Shown: one piece after another, positions 33,701 to 47,600 of the stretch
Position numbering within the stretch: the stretch's first letter is position 1
How the letters are laid out: every line of letters starts with the position of its first letter
NCBI GenBank assembly: GCA_030695565.1
Contig: JAUYRZ010000110.1
Location: 1 to 64,000, forward strand
Direction: 5' to 3'
DNA: 64,000 nucleotides
Source of the DNA: Archangium sp.
GTDB lineage: Bacteria; Myxococcota; Myxococcia; Myxococcales; Myxococcaceae
Position numbers and translations under genes: made by a program
Notes under the pieces: generated by a model
Databases searched by the model: none
Seen by the model: the letters and a program-made list of their open reading frames with translations, nothing else
Told to the model about the DNA's origin: nothing

Positions 33701-35551
33701 ATGACGGTCGACAACAACGCGAAGGGCCCCGGGCAGGGTCGCAGTGGCAACGGGTTTTCTTTCGATGACGCTCGCGAGGGCGGTCGTGGTGGCAAGGGCG
33801 GCCCCGGCGGCGGTCGTGGTGGCCCGGGCGGCGGCCGCGGTGGTCCGGGTGGCGGGCGTGGTGGCCCCGGTGGCGGGCGTGGTGACCGTCGCGAAGGCGG
33901 CGGCAACAGCGGCGCGTACCGGGTGGTCAACGAGCTGAGCTCGCTCGAGAAGGCCCTCACCAAGTCTGACGTCATCGCCATGAAGGAGCCGCTGTCGGCG
34001 GTGCTCAAGGCGGTCAAGCCGCTGCGCCTGAAGAACCTCGAGGCGCTCGACATCGGCACCCGCGGCAAGCTGATCACCTCGCTCATGCGCGCACAGCGCC
34101 TGCCCAAGCCGGCGCCCTCCGAGACGCCTGTCGCTGAAGCGCCCGCGGCTGAAGCCGCTCCGGTGGAGGCGCCCGTCGAGGCCGCCGCTCCTACCGAAGG
34201 TGACGCGGCGCCCGCTGAAGCGGCGGCGCCTGTCGAAGCCGCTGCGCCTGCCGCTCCTGCGGCGCCCGCCGTCGATCCGAGGATCGCCGCGTGGACCGAG
34301 AACCAGTTCACCGTCGGCCTCATCTGGTCGTCGATGAACGAGGCGGATCGCGCGAAGACGGCGTTCGAGAACGCCGGCCGTCAGCCCACCGAGGCCGACC
34401 TGGCGGTGCCCGCGCACGTCGAGCGCGCTCCTGAAGCGCCCCGCGGTGCGCGCCCCGAGCGTGGTGGTGCCCGTTCGGCTTCGGCCCGTGGTGATCGCCC
34501 CGAGCGTGGTGGTGCCCGCACCGATCGGCCCGCCCGCCCGACCCGCCCCGAGCGCCCTGTTCCCTTCGTTTCGTCGGGTGACTGGCAGGTCGACGTGAAG
34601 ACCCTCGAGACGGCCGGCCGCACGCGTGACGCCGCCCGCATTCACGAGAAGAACAAGTCGTTCGCCGACGCGCTGCGCCTGTACGAGGCCGGCGGTGACT
34701 TCAAGTCTGCGCTGCGCAACGCCGCGCTGGGCAAGGTCGACGAGGCGTTCACCCGTCTGTCGGCCAAGCTCAAGCCCGACGAGATGATCGAAGCGCTCGA
34801 GCGCGCCGAAGCGTGGGAGAAGCTGATGGAGTTCCACGTCGCCCGTGCCGACTTCGACTCGATCGCCAAGCTCTACGAGCGCGCTGCGCAGTTCGACCAG
34901 GCGGGTCTTGCCTGGGAGCGCGCGGGCAAACTCTCGCTGGCGCGCAAGGCGTACGAGCGTGCGCGTGATGCAGGTTCAGCGCACCGCGTTCGTGACCTCG
35001 AAGTGGTCAAGCTCATCGAGCGCGGCGATCGCCTCGGCGCGGCCACCCTCCAGGTCAGCGGCGGCAAGAAGGCCGAAGCCCTCGAGACCCTCAAGCCGTT
35101 GCCGGGCCCCAAGGCGTTCCACTTCATGCAGAAGCTGAAGATGACGGCCGAGGCCGATGCCTTCGCGAAGGCGGAGCTGGCCAAGGCCGAAGCCGAGAAC
35201 AACCCCGTGCAGCGCGCGCGTTGGCTCGAGCTGCTGGGCCGTCTGCCCGAAGCGGCCGAGGTGTACCTGGCCGCAGATCGGAAGGACAAGGCCGCGTTCG
35301 TGTTCGAGGCCATGGGCGATCTGAAGAAGGCCGCCGAGCTCCTCGAGGCGGCAGGTCAGCTCGACAAGGCGCAGGCGCTCTTCACCAAGCAGGGCGACAC
35401 CGCCAACGCCGAGCGCGTCAAGGCGCTGCCCCGCCCGGAGCCCAAGCCGAAGTCGGCCGCGGCCGTCGCGGAAGAGGCTGAAGACGCAGCGGCGATGCCG
35501 CCCCCGGAGGCTGCCCCGTCGAACGGGCCGACTCCCGGCGCAAACGCCTGA
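33701..35551 (+). CDS. TPR protein with GGPGGGR repeats and Ala/Pro-rich linkers (glt cluster)
   Basis: The 616-residue cytoplasmic-looking protein (no signal peptide) has four perfect GGPGGGR repeats at residues 33-60. A conserved helical segment follows (YRVVNELSSLEKALTKSDVIAMKEPL), then a 70-residue Ala/Pro/Glu linker and a Gly/Arg/Pro linker. From about residue 300 to 590 it has degenerate TPRs (KLYERAAQFDQAGLAWERAGKLSLARKAYERARDAGS). It occupies the place between gltH and gltI, where M. xanthus has uncharacterised genes. The arginine-glycine stretch could bind RNA or protein; this is inference. Confidence 0.75.
   Translation: MTVDNNAKGPGQGRSGNGFSFDDAREGGRGGKGGPGGGRGGPGGGRGGPGGGRGGPGGGRGDRREGGGNSGAYRVVNELSSLEKALTKSDVIAMKEPLSAVLKAVKPLRLKNLEALDIGTRGKLITSLMRAQRLPKPAPSETPVAEAPAAEAAPVEAPVEAAAPTEGDAAPAEAAAPVEAAAPAAPAAPAVDPRIAAWTENQFTVGLIWSSMNEADRAKTAFENAGRQPTEADLAVPAHVERAPEAPRGARPERGGARSASARGDRPERGGARTDRPARPTRPERPVPFVSSGDWQVDVKTLETAGRTRDAARIHEKNKSFADALRLYEAGGDFKSALRNAALGKVDEAFTRLSAKLKPDEMIEALERAEAWEKLMEFHVARADFDSIAKLYERAAQFDQAGLAWERAGKLSLARKAYERARDAGSAHRVRDLEVVKLIERGDRLGAATLQVSGGKKAEALETLKPLPGPKAFHFMQKLKMTAEADAFAKAELAKAEAENNPVQRARWLELLGRLPEAAEVYLAADRKDKAAFVFEAMGDLKKAAELLEAAGQLDKAQALFTKQGDTANAERVKALPRPEPKPKSAAAVAEEAEDAAAMPPPEAAPSNGPTPGANA
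33797..33880 (+). repeat. Tandem 21-bp repeat, four units, in frame
   Basis: Four 21-bp units encode GGPGGGR four times. The units differ mostly at third codon positions (GGC/GGT, CGT/CGC). Such in-frame repeats can expand or contract without a frameshift. Confidence 0.8.
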
Positions 35552-35601
35552 AAACCTCGTCTTGTTGGGGGCGTGCGGGCTAAAGTCCCGCCCGCTCCCA
35601 C

Positions 35602-38600
35602 ATGTCGAATACTCCTGAAAAGCCGTTTGGCGAGGTTGAGGCCAGCCTCGAAAAGACCGGCCGCGTCGACGAGCTCATCAAGCTGTACGAGTCGCGCTCG
35701 CGTGAGGTCCCCAAGGCAGAAGAAGCCGCGCACCTGTTGTGCCGCGCGGCTGATCTCTGTCGCGAAAAGCTGAAGAACCCGGTCCGCGCAGAGGAGCTGT
35801 TTCGCCGCGCGTTGATCTATTCGCCGAATGCGCGCGAGGCCCTCGAGGGTCTGCGCGGCATCTACGAAGGCCGCAGCGACGCGGCCGCGCTCGGTGAAGT
35901 GCTGGAGCGCCTGGCGCTCGTGCAGTCGGGGCCCGCCGCGGCGGCGCTCTACCTGCGGGCCGGTGAGCTCTACGAGACCAAGCTCCAGCGGCGTGACCGA
36001 GCGGTGCTCTGCTACCAGCTCGCTTCGCGCGCCGCGCCGCAGGAACGCGCGGCGTACCAGAAGGCGCGCAAGCTCTTGCTGGCAGAAGGCCGGCACGCGT
36101 CGGGCTTCGATTCGCTCGAGCGTGAACGGGCGGCGCTCGGTGATCGCGAGCTGCTCGAGGAGTACGTCAGCTTCGCCGAGTCGCTGGTCGGCTTCCCTCA
36201 AGAGCACGCGCTGGCCACCAAGGCCCTGGTGCGCGCGCTCGCCGTCGACGGGAAGAACGCCCGCGCGGCTGCGATTCAGAAGGATCTGACCAAGCTCGAG
36301 TACGTCTGGCGCGACAAGGTCAAGCAGCTCAAGAGCCAGTCGCTGGAAGAGCGTGATCGCCGGGTGGCGGCGCGCATGTCGCTGCAGGTCGCGCGGCTCT
36401 ATGCTTTTTACGAGCCCGGGGCGGTCGACAAGGTGAAGGAAGCCATCGAGCGGTGTTTTGCGCTCTGGCCGGCGATGCCCGATGCGCTCGATCTGCTCGA
36501 GCAGGTCGCCACGAAGGCGGGTGACGTGCGGGTGGCGCTCACCGTCTTCTCGAAGCTGGCGGGCGATACGCGCGACAAGCAGGCCAAGGTCGACCTGCAT
36601 CTGCGCATCGGCCAGGTCCTGCTCTCGAAGCTCAACGATCAGCAGGGCGCCTCCGACGCGTTCGAAGAAGCGGCCAAGCTCGATCCCGCCCGGCCCGACG
36701 CGGCGGAGCTCGCCAGTGAAGCGCTGATCTCGGTCGGCAAGCTCGCCGAAGGTATGGCGGTGCTCGAGCGGCACCTGGTCACCATCAAGGACAAGAGCGC
36801 CCAGGTGGCGTTGCGGCTGAACCTCGCCGACCTCACCCAGAAGCTGCTCAAGGATCTCAACGCCTCGCGCGGTCACGTCGAAGCCGCGCAGCGCACCGAC
36901 CCCAACAACGCGCAGGTGGCCTACCGCCTGGTCGCGCTCTACGCCGACGACGGCAACCTCGAGGCGCTCTGGCCGTTGCTCGAGCTGGCCGCCTCGGCGC
37001 CGCGGCCCATCGCGGATCGTGTCTCGTTGTGTGAGCTGGTCGCGATGTTGTGTGACGATCGCGGCGATCCGAAGAGGGCGTTCCACGCGCTCTCGTTGGC
37101 GCTGCCGCTCGATCCCGCGCGCACCACCTTGCTCGCGTCGTTGGTGGAGGCCGCGCAGAAGGCCGCCGCTCAGCCCCAGCTCGCGTTGGCGCTGAGGCGT
37201 TCGGCGCAGGTCGCGCCGCCCGAAGCGCAGGCGTCGTTGTGGAGGACGCTGGGCAAGGTGCTCCAGTCACTGGGCCGCCCCGCGGAGGCGCAGGAGGCCT
37301 GGCTCGAGGTTCAGAAACGCCACGTCGACGATCCGGAAGCGACCACCGCACTCACCGCGATGCGGAAGGCGCTCGCAGAAGAACCGCAGGATCCGCGCTC
37401 GAAGTTGGAGGCCGAAGCCCGGAAGCTGGAGGCCTCCGCGGCCGATCCTGCTTCGGCGGCCGGCGTGTACCGGAAGATCCTCGAGCTCGATCCCGACAGC
37501 GTGCAGACGCTGAAAAAGCTCGGCGCGGCGTCCGCGAACCTGGGGCTCTGGGAAGAGGTGGCCGTCGTCGCTGAGCGCCTGCTCGCGCTGGCCGACTCGC
37601 CCGCAGAACGCCAGGAGTGGCGCGCCCGTCTCGCGCAGCTCTACGCCGAGCGGCTCAATCGGCGTGAAGAGGCCGTGAAGCTGTACCTGAACCTGCTCGA
37701 CGAGGGGAATGACAGCGCGGCGGTGGTCGGTGGTCTCGAGCGGCTCGCCTCACAAGGCGTGCGGCAGGGCGACATCTCGCGCGCGCTCGCTCCGGTGTAC
37801 GCGAAGGCGGGCGACTATCAGCGGCAGGTGGCTTCGCTGCTGGTGCAGCTCTCGTCGGTGCAGGATCGCGACGAACAGAAGAACCTGCTGACGCTGCTGG
37901 CCGAGACGACGGAGAAGCGGCTCATCGACGAGCGCGCGGCGTTCGATCTTCGCCTGCGGGGTCTGGCGCTCGATCCGGCCGACACCGCGTTCCGCGCCGA
38001 AGCGCTCCGCCTGGGCCGTGCGCTCAAGGCCGAGCAGGAGCTCGCGCGCACCTTCACCGAGCTGGCCGTGAAGTCGGAAGACGCGACGCTCACGGTCTCC
38101 TTGCTGCTGGAGGCCTCGGAGCTCGCCGAAGAAGTGGGCGCCATCGACGAGGCCGCCACTTCGTTGAAGCGTGGCCTGGAAAAGACGGTCGATCAGCCCG
38201 AGCTGCTGCTGCGCCTCTCAGAGCTGTACCTGATGGCCAAGCGCTGGTCTGACTGCGATCAGGTGCTGCGGCGCCGGTTGTCGCTGGCCACCACCGACGA
38301 CGAGAAGATCTCGCTGGGCCTGCAGCTGACGCAGGTGAACAGCGAGCTCGATCGCCCCCGTGAAGCGGCCAGTGCGCTGGCCGAGGCGATCAAGGCCGGT
38401 GCGCCCGAAGCAGATCACCTGCCGCGGCTGGGCCAGTTGCTCGAGCAGGGTGGCCAGCTGCGTGAGCTGACCCAGGTGCAGTCGCGGTTGATCGCGCTGT
38501 ACGAGCAGGCCGGCGAGAAGGACAAGGCGCAGGCGCTCACCATGACCCGCGCGCGCCTGTTGGAGACGGCGCTGGGCGACAAGGCCGAGGCCATCACCCG

Positions 38601-41600
38601 CTACGGCGAAGTGCTCGCCAGCAAACCGTCGGACGCTGATGCATTGGCGGCGCTGGAGAACCTGCTCACCGACCCCACGCACCGGGAAGCCGCGGCGCGG
38701 GCCCTGTTGCCCGCTTACGAAGCAGCCAAGGATCACCGCAAGCAGGTCGGTGTGCTGGCGTTGATCGCCGAGGCCGCGAAGGACTCCCTCGAGCGGATCA
38801 CCGCGCTCAAACGCGCTGCCGAGTTGCACACCGTGCACCTGCGCCAGCCCGAGCAGGCGTTCGCTTCTCTCGCCACGGCCATGCGCCTGGTGCCGGAAGA
38901 CGCGGACATTCGGGCCAGTGCACGCGCCGCGGCCGACGACGCCGATGCGCTCGACAGCTACGCCGAGGTGCTCGAGGAGATCATCGAGGTGGGCGCCGAG
39001 TCGGTGGCCATCGCGCTGCATCGCGAGCTGGCCGACGTCTACGAGAAGAAGCTGAACAAGCAAGACGACGCCGTGAAGCACCTGCGCGCCGTGTTGCTGC
39101 TCGACGCCAAACACCTCGAGGCGCTCCGTTCGTTGCAGCGCCTGCACCGCACCCGAGAGGAGTACCAGGAGCTGGTGCCGGTCATCGAGCGGTTGGCGGT
39201 GATGGAGGCCGACCCCGCCGCGCGCTCTGCGCTCGATCGGGAAGCGGCCGTGTTGTCGGAGCAGAAGCTCGACGATCTCGAACGCGCTGCGGGCAACTGG
39301 AGACAGATCGCCGCGCGTGACGTGCTCGCGCGTGAAGCGGCCACGGCCCTCGACCGGCTCTACGCCGAGCTCGACAAGCCGCAGGAGCTCGCCTTCGCGC
39401 TGGAGCTGCGCCGCAATCAGGAAGGGCAGAGCCCCCAGGGGCGTGAGCTCGCGTTTCGCCTGGCGGCGCTGCGACAGAACCGGCTCAACGATCCGCGGGG
39501 TGCGCTCGAGGTGTACCGGCAGATCCTCAGCGAAGATCCCACGCACGAAGGTACCCGCGAGGCGCTCGAAGGGTGGGCTCGGGGAAACGATCCCGAGAGC
39601 TCGGCCGCTGCGGAGATCCTCGACGCGGTGCTCTCGCGCACCGGCGATCACCAGCGCCGCATCGCCATTCGTGAAGCGCGCCTGGTGCATGCCACCTCGC
39701 AGACCGAGCGGGCCCGCATCACGGGTGAGATCCGCGCGATCCTCGAGCGCGATCTGAGCCAGCCGGAGGCCGCGTTCATGAACGCGCTCAAGGCCTTCAC
39801 CGACGGCCTCGACCGCGACGCGGTGCAGCCTGAGCTGGAGCGTCTCGCGCGCGTCACCGGATCGTTCGGTGAACTGGCGGAGATCTTCGAGTCGACGGTG
39901 GAAGAGCTGCCCGCGGGCGACGAGCACGTGGTGCCGTTGCTGCGCCGCGCGGCCGAGCTGCGTGAGCAGCTGGCCGAGCCCGAAGACGCCACGCGCGTCT
40001 GGAGGCAGTTGCTCGAGCACCTCCCGCAGGATCGGCAGGCCCTCGACAGCCTCTCCCGGCTCTACGAGAAGTCGAAGAACGCTAAGAGCCTGTCAGACGT
40101 GTACGCCAAGCAGGCGGCGCTCGCGGGAGACCCGGGCACCCGCTTCGAGCTGCTGCTCAAGGCCGGCGACGCCTTCGAATCGGCCGGCGACGACGCCCAG
40201 GCCATCGAGTCGCTCAAGCAGGCGCTGGCCATCAACCGTTCGCGCGACGTGTTGATCACGCTCGAACGTTTGTTCGGCAAGACCCGCCGCGTGCTGGAGC
40301 AGGCCGACGTGCTCTCCCAGCTCGCGGAGACCGCGGCCGACGACGCCGACAAGCTGCAGCAGATCGTCAAACGCGGCCTCATCCTCGAGAAGGAAGCGCA
40401 ACACGCCGAGGCGCTGCGTGCGTTCGGCGCTGCTTTTCAGCTCTCCAGGACCGAGCCGCAGAGCATCGCCGCGCTCGAGCGGTTGCTCACCGTCGAGAGC
40501 GCCAAGATGGAAGCGGCGCGACTGCTCGAAGGCGCCTTCCGCGAGCTCAACGATCTGCGCCGGCTGGTCGAGGTGCTCGACGTACGCCTCGCCGCCGCCG
40601 AACCGACCCAGCGCATTCCGGTGCTGATCGAGATCGCCAACCTGCGCGAAGCGGTCGGCCAGAAGAACCTCGCGCTCACCGCCCGTCTCCGCGCCTTTGG
40701 AGAGAAGCCCGATCACGCCGAGGTGAGGGAAGAGCTCGAGCGCCTGGCCGCTGATCTCGGCGCCTTCGAAGAGCTCACGGCCGCCTACGAAGACGCGCTG
40801 GAGCGCGGCATCGCAGAGCCCCTGGCCGGTGAGCTGTGGCGCCGCCTGGCGGTGGTCTACGGCGACCGTCTTTCCCGCTTCGATCTCGCCGCGCGCGCGT
40901 GGAACGAAGTGCTCGCCCGCAACCCGAAAGAGATGTTCGTGCTCGAGCAACTCGGGCGCATCTTCCGGCGCACGTCTCAGTTCCGCGAGCTGTCGATCGT
41001 GATGCGGCGGCAGTTGGGGCTGGAGACCAACATCACCATGCAGGTGAACCTGCTCTTCGAGCTGGCGAACCTCGCCGAAGAGACGCTCTCCGACAAGGCG
41101 CTGGCAGCGCAGTGCTACCAGGCCGTGTTGGAGCGCAAACCGGAGGAGCCGAACGCGACGCGTTTCCTCGCGCGCATCCTCTCGGAGACGGAAGCGTGGC
41201 CGGAGCTCGCGGTGTTGCTGGGCCGCGAGATTCAGCACGCGGAAGCGCGGCAACAAGAAGAGCAGGCGCTGGAGTTGTACGTGCGGCTCGGCCGCTTGAA
41301 GCTCACCCGTCTGAGTGACCCCCGTGGGGCCCTCACGACGTTTCAGGAGGTATTGCGCCGGAAGCCCGCTCACGCGGGCGCGGTCGGCGCACTCGAAGAA
41401 ATGGCGCGCTCAGAAAATCCATTGAAGGGCGAGGCAGCCAGCACGCTGGAGCCAGTCTTCGCCGGTGAAGGTGAACACCTCAAGTTGGTGCAGATGCTGG
41501 AGGCCCGGGTCGCGGCAGAACCGCAAGCGACCGAGCGGGCAGGGCACCTGCGCAAGATGGCCGAGGTGTATTCGGCGCAGCTCGACAACGCCGAGATGGC

Positions 41601-44600
41601 CTTCGTGGCCGCCGCCCGGGCGTTGCGTGAGCTGCCTGACGAGCCTTCGAACCTCGAGCTGGTGTTGAGCTTCTACAAGAAGGCCGACGCTGAAGACGAG
41701 ATGGCGTCGCTGCTCACCGAGGTCGCGCCGCGCGCATCGAACGACGCGGCCCGCGCGAATCTCTACCGGGCACTGGCGCGGCTGCAGGCGCAAGCGGACG
41801 AGGAGCAGGAGGCGATCGAGTCGTGGAAGCGGGTGATGGAGCTGGTGCCCACCGACGCCGAAGCGATGCAGCAGATGGGTCAGCTCTTCTCACGGCAGGG
41901 CCGGGTGAACGAGCTGCTCGAGGTGCTCAAGCGCCAGCTGACCATCGAAGAAGACACCGGCCGCCGCGCCGCGTTGCTCTTTCAGATCGGCACGCTGCAG
42001 GAAGAGACGCTCAAGGACGCGAACACGGCCATCGGTACCTTCCGCCGCCTGCTCGAGCTGCAGCCCGACGACGTGAACGCGCTGAGCCGCATGGAGCGGC
42101 TGACTGAGCAGCAGCAGCGCTGGCCCGAGCTCGCCGACGTGTTGTCGCGCCGCCTGCGCGTGTTGCCGCCCGAAGAGCAGGCCGCGGTCACCTTCAAGCT
42201 CGCCGTGGTGCGCGAGACCCGGCTGTTGGACAAGCAGGGCGCGCTCGATCTCTACCGTGAGCTGCTCGCGCAGAACGCGCGCAATGAAGGCGCGCTCCAG
42301 CGCATGGACGCGTTGGTGCAGAAGGAGCCGCAGAACCAGCAGGCCTTCGAGATTCTCGCCGGCGCCTACCGCGCGTCGAGCGACATGGATCGGCTCTCGC
42401 AGCTGATCGAAGGCCGGGTGGGGGTCTCGCCCGATCAGATCGAACGCAAGACGCTGCTGACCGAACTCGCTTCCTTGCGGGCCGCGCAAGCCGAGCCCGA
42501 GCTGGCGTACCTGGCGTACTGGCGCGCGTTCAAGGAAGACCCGAACGACGCTCAGATCCGCAAGAGCCTCTACGCCGCGGGTGCAGCCGCCGCTTCGTTC
42601 GACGAGCTGGTGGGCGCGCTGCAGGCCGAGTTGCCCCGCCTCTCCGAGCCGCACGACGTGGCCGAAGTGTGCATGGTGGTAGCGCAGATCTCCGAGCAGC
42701 GCCTCGACGAGAAGGAGCAGGCCGTCGTCTTCTACGAGAAGGCTCGCACCGCTCACGCCGAGACCGCGCAGAAGGCGCTGCCCGCGCTCGATCGCCTCTA
42801 CGGCGAGCTCGAGTTCCCCGATCAGCAGGCCGAGGTGATCGAAGCCCAGGCCGCCATGGCCACCGAACCCATCGATCGCGTGGGGCTCTACTTCCGCCTC
42901 GGCCAGATCGCGATGGAGTCGCTCGACAACCCCGATCGTGCTGCCGGCGCCTTCGAGAAGGTGCTGGAGGCCGAGCCGAAACACCTGCCGTCGTTGCGTT
43001 CGCTGGAGATCCTCTACGAGCAGGCCAAGAGCATGGACAAGCTCTACCGCGTGCTCGAGGCCCAGCGAGAGCTGGTGCAGGGCGCTGAGAAGGAGCGGCT
43101 GCTCGGAAAGATGGCGGTCACGTCATCCGAAGGGCAGGGCAACATCGAGCACTCGATCAAGCTCTACCGTGAGCTGCTCGAGAAGAACCCGCGCAACGAG
43201 CAGGCCTTCGAGGCGCTGACCAAGTTGCTGGAGCGCGGTCAGAAGGCCGAAGAGCTGCGCGAGCTGCTCCAGTGGAAGCTGCAGTTCACCGTCGACCCGC
43301 GCGAGCTGGTGCGGCTCAACGAGCGGCTGGGCAGGGTGCTCTGGCAGCAGCTCGACCGCGCCGAAGAGGCCGTGCCGTTCTTCAAGGCGGCCCTCGAGCG
43401 TGACGCGCGTCACCGCGGTGCGTTGGAGGCGCTGCGCGACATCTTCGATGCCTTAGGCAAACGCGAAGACCTGGTCATCGTGCTGCGCCGCCTCATTCCG
43501 CTCCAGGAAGACGCGAGTGGGGTGAAGCAGATCCGCATTCGGCTGGCGGAGATCATCGCCGAGACGGCGCGACGCGAAGAGTCGCTCGACGCCGCCCGCC
43601 GCGCGCTGGAGGTCGAGCCGCACCAGTTGCCCGATCTCGAGCGCCTGCACACGGTGTTCATGAAGTTGAAGGCCTGGCCCGACGCGGTGCGGACGCTCGA
43701 GCAGAAGGTCGCGGTGCAGCTGCAGCTCGAAGAGCGTGAAGCGGCCGCGCAGACGATGTTCCAGGTCGCGGAGATCTGGCGTGGCCCCGCAGCCAAGGCC
43801 GACATGGCCGGCGCCGCGCTCGAGCGCGTGCTGGAGATCGAGCCCTCGAACAAGCAGGCCTACGAGCAGGCGCTCGAGCTGTTCAGCAAGTTGAACGACT
43901 GGCGCAGCTACGCCCAGGCGATGGACAGGTACCTGCCGAACCTCCACACCGACGAAGAGAAGGTCGTCGCGCTGCGAGAGCTCGCGCGGGTGCAGGAGCA
44001 GAAGTTGGGCGCCCGCCAGGTGGCGTTTCTCCAGTACTGCCGTGCGTTGCAGCTGACGCCTTCCAACGACGAGATCCGCGAGCAGGTCGAGCGCCTCGCC
44101 GAAGAGACCGGCAGCTACGAAGAGCTCGCCGCGGTCTACGAAGAGATCGCCGAGACGGTGCCGCGTGGCCCATTGGCCGAGCGGCTCTACCTCACGCTCT
44201 CGAAGGTGCAGGACACCAAGCTCGACGATCCTTCAGCGGCCGAGTCGTCGCTGCGGCGGATCCTCGAGTTCGATCCCACCAACGATCAGGCGCTGGAGCG
44301 CCTCGGCGCGATGTTCGCCCGCCGTGGCCAGAACAAGGAGTACGTGGTCTCGCTCGAGCAGAAGCTCGAGGCCGCCGGCAGCATCGAGCGGCGCAAGGAG
44401 ATCCTCCGCGAGATCGCCCGCGTCTACGACGAGCAGATGGGCAACCCCGACGAGGCCGAGAACGCGCTGGTGCGCGCGCTCGAGCTCGAACCGGATCTCG
44501 ATACGCTCGGCGTGCTCGTCACCCTGCAGCGCCGCGTGGGCAATCACCAGGCGGTGGCCAGCACGTTGATGCGCATGCGCGACATCGCGCCCACCCCGGA

Positions 44601-47600
44601 AGATCGGGCGCGGCTGCAGGTCGAGGTCGCGCAGGTCTACGAGCGTGAGCTCCAGGACGACGAGGCCGCGGTCGAAGGCTACCGGCAGGCGCTCGAGTTC
44701 GACCCTGCCAACCCGCAGGCGCTCGCTTCGTTGGAGCAGCTCTACAGCAAGCTCGATCGCCCGGCCGAGTTGCTCGCCGTGTACGAGCGGCAGATCGAGC
44801 TGACCTCGGACTACCGCGAGCGGGTGAAGATCCTCTTCCGCTCGGCGGCGATCTGGGAAGAGCGGTACCAGAACCTCGGCCACGCAGACGCCTGCATCGA
44901 AGCGGCGCTGCAGGTCGACCCGCAGAACATTCAGGCCATCAAGACGCTCGAGCGCCTGCGCAAGTCGCAAGGCCGTTGGGACGAGCTCATCGGCGTGGTC
45001 GACCGTCACATTCAGCTGCTCACCAACCCCGCTGAGAAGGCGGAGCTGTGCGTGGAGATGGGCGACATCTTCCACCAGCAGTTGAAGGCGGTGGACCGCG
45101 CGGTGACCGCCTACCACCAGGCGATCGAGCTCGATCCCCGCTGCCGCCCCGCGATGCACGCCCTGGGCATGTTGTACGAACGCTCGGGCAACTGGCCTTT
45201 CGCGCTCGACATGCTGGAGCGTGAAGCGCAGGTGCTGGGCCAGACGCCTGAAGCGGTCGAGCTCTGGTACCGCATGGGCAAGATCAACGAAGACATGTTG
45301 ATCGACGCGGGCAGCGCCAAACGTTGTTACCTCGAGGCCCTGCGCGTCGACGCGGCGTACCTGCCGGCGATTCGCGCGCTCAAGGGCATCTACGAGCTCG
45401 AGCGCGACTTCGACAGCTACGAGAAGGCGCTCATCGAAGAAGCGCGGCAGACCGAAGAGCCGCAGGCGCGCAGCAAGGCGTTCGTGGCGGTCGGCCAGTA
45501 CTACGAGAGCAAAGAGGATCGCGACCAGGCCACCGGCTACTACGAGGAGGCGCTCAAGCTGCAGGCCGACTCCCTCGAAGCGGCGCAGCCCCTGGCCGAC
45601 ATCTACCTCTCCACCGAGCGCTACGATCGCTGCGAGCAGATGCTCGACATCGTCACGCACAAGCTCGGGCAGCAGTACCAGTCGATGCCCGACGATCCAG
45701 AGCTGGGGCGCGAGCTGTGCCGCCGCCAGTACCGCCTGGGTTACGTCTCGGAGAAGAACGGCAAGCGCGAGAAGGCGCTCACCGCGTACGAGCGCGCCTA
45801 CCAGCTCGACGCGACGTACCTGCCGGTGCTCGAGGGCTACGGCAACCTGCTGGTGCACGCCAAGCGGCTCGAAGAAGCGCAGCGGGTGTACCAGTCGATC
45901 CTCGTTCACCACCGCGGCGACCTGACCGATCTCGAGGTGGCGGAGATCTACTGGACGCTCGGTGAGCTCCACATGAGCCTGCGCCAGTTCGACCGCGCGC
46001 AGAATCACTTCGAGAAGGCGCTGGCCATCGACCCCAGCCACGAGCCGTCACTGCGCTCGATGGTGGGGCTGGCCGAGCAGGCGCAGCAGTTCGATCGCGC
46101 CGTCACCTTCCGCCAGAAGCTGGTGGAGACGCTCGACGGTGAGGCCAAGTTCGAGGCCGGCGTGGCGCTCGGTGCGCTCGCGCGCGACAAGCTGTCGGAC
46201 CCCTACATCGCCATCGACGCCTACCTCGCCTCGCACCGCATCCGGCAAGACGCGCTCGACGTGATGGACGCGCTCTACGTGCTCTACCGGGAGACCAGGC
46301 AGGGCGCGAAGGCCAGCGAGATGCTGGAGAAGATGCTCGCCGTGCCCGAGCTGCTCGCGGATGGACCGCGGGCCAAGCGGGTGTGGTTCGCGCTCGGTGA
46401 GATCAACCGCGACGAGCTGGGCGAGGTCGACGTAGCGGCCAGGTGCTTCAACTCGGCCCTCGACGTCGACTGGCACTTCATCGACGCGTTCGCTGCGTTG
46501 GAGAAGATGCTGGGCCGGGCCAAGAAGTGGCAGCAGCTCGACGAAAACTACAAGCGCATGATCGGGCGCATCCCCAAGACGCCCGAGACGCACCAGGTGC
46601 GCATGAACCTGTGGAAGGCGCTGGGCGATCTGTACCTCAACGCGCTCAAGGCGCCGGAAGCCGCGGTGCAGGTCTACAAGGTGGTCGCTTCAGGTCTGCC
46701 CGACAACGTGGAGATCCAGGAGCTGTACGCGGGGCTCGCGCAGAACCAGGTCGGCTACGAGCAGGAGGCCGTCGATGCGTGGCGCCGGGCGCTCCCGTCG
46801 ACCACCAGCCCGGGCAAGGTGGCCTCGGCGCTGGCCGAGCTGGCGGCGAAGCGGAAGGACTACGACTCGGCGTGGATCGCAGCGCAGGTGATGGCGGGGC
46901 TCATCGGAGATCCCGGCCCCGGCGAGAAGGAGATCCTCACCAAGCTGACCCCGTACGCGAAGAAGCGCGAAGTGGCGCAGCGGCAGCTCACCGATCGTCT
47001 GTGGACCGAACATCTCTTCCACCCGAAGGTGCGCGGACCGTTGTCGGATCTCTTCGCGATCCTCTTCGAGCAGGCGGGCACGCTCTACAAAGAAGACTTC
47101 ACTCGCTACGGCATCGTGCCCAAAAAGCACTTCATCGACGTGGCGAGCGCGCCCGAATACCAGATTCATCACTACCGGTACGTCTCGCGCATCCTCGGCA
47201 TGGATCAGGTGGCGGTGTTCTCTCCGTTCTTGATCACCACGCGCGAGCGCATGGCCAAGCGCACCACCGAGCCCGCGCCCGACCCGATGGTGGGCGTGGA
47301 GATCTGTCACACCGATCCGGTCGCGCTCCGCTTCGGCGGGAAGTTCTTCAGCGAGACGGGGCAGCGCGAGGTCTACTACCTGCTCGGCCGCACCATGACG
47401 ATGCTGCGCCCCGAGCTGGCGCTCACGCAGCGGCTGTCGGGTGAGCGGCTCGAGGCCGTGATGCAGGCGGCGATCAGCCTCTCGGTCGACCGGTTCCGCT
47501 TCACGGCGGATCTCCGGGCCATCGACACCGAGCGAAAGCTGCTCGAGAAACACCTCACGCCGCAGGCCCGCGACGCGCTGGCACGCGTCACCCGCGAGTA

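Noticed and set aside
35562-35586. Promoter upstream of gltI (TTGTTG and TAAAGT)
   Set aside because: The spacing is 13 bases, too short for sigma-70; gltI is probably transcribed from upstream.
38218-40020. Long antisense frames inside gltI, of which this is one (others at 40093, 41890, 44233 and 46690)
   Set aside because: No plausible starts, signal peptides or motifs; the sense frame encodes continuous TPRs.
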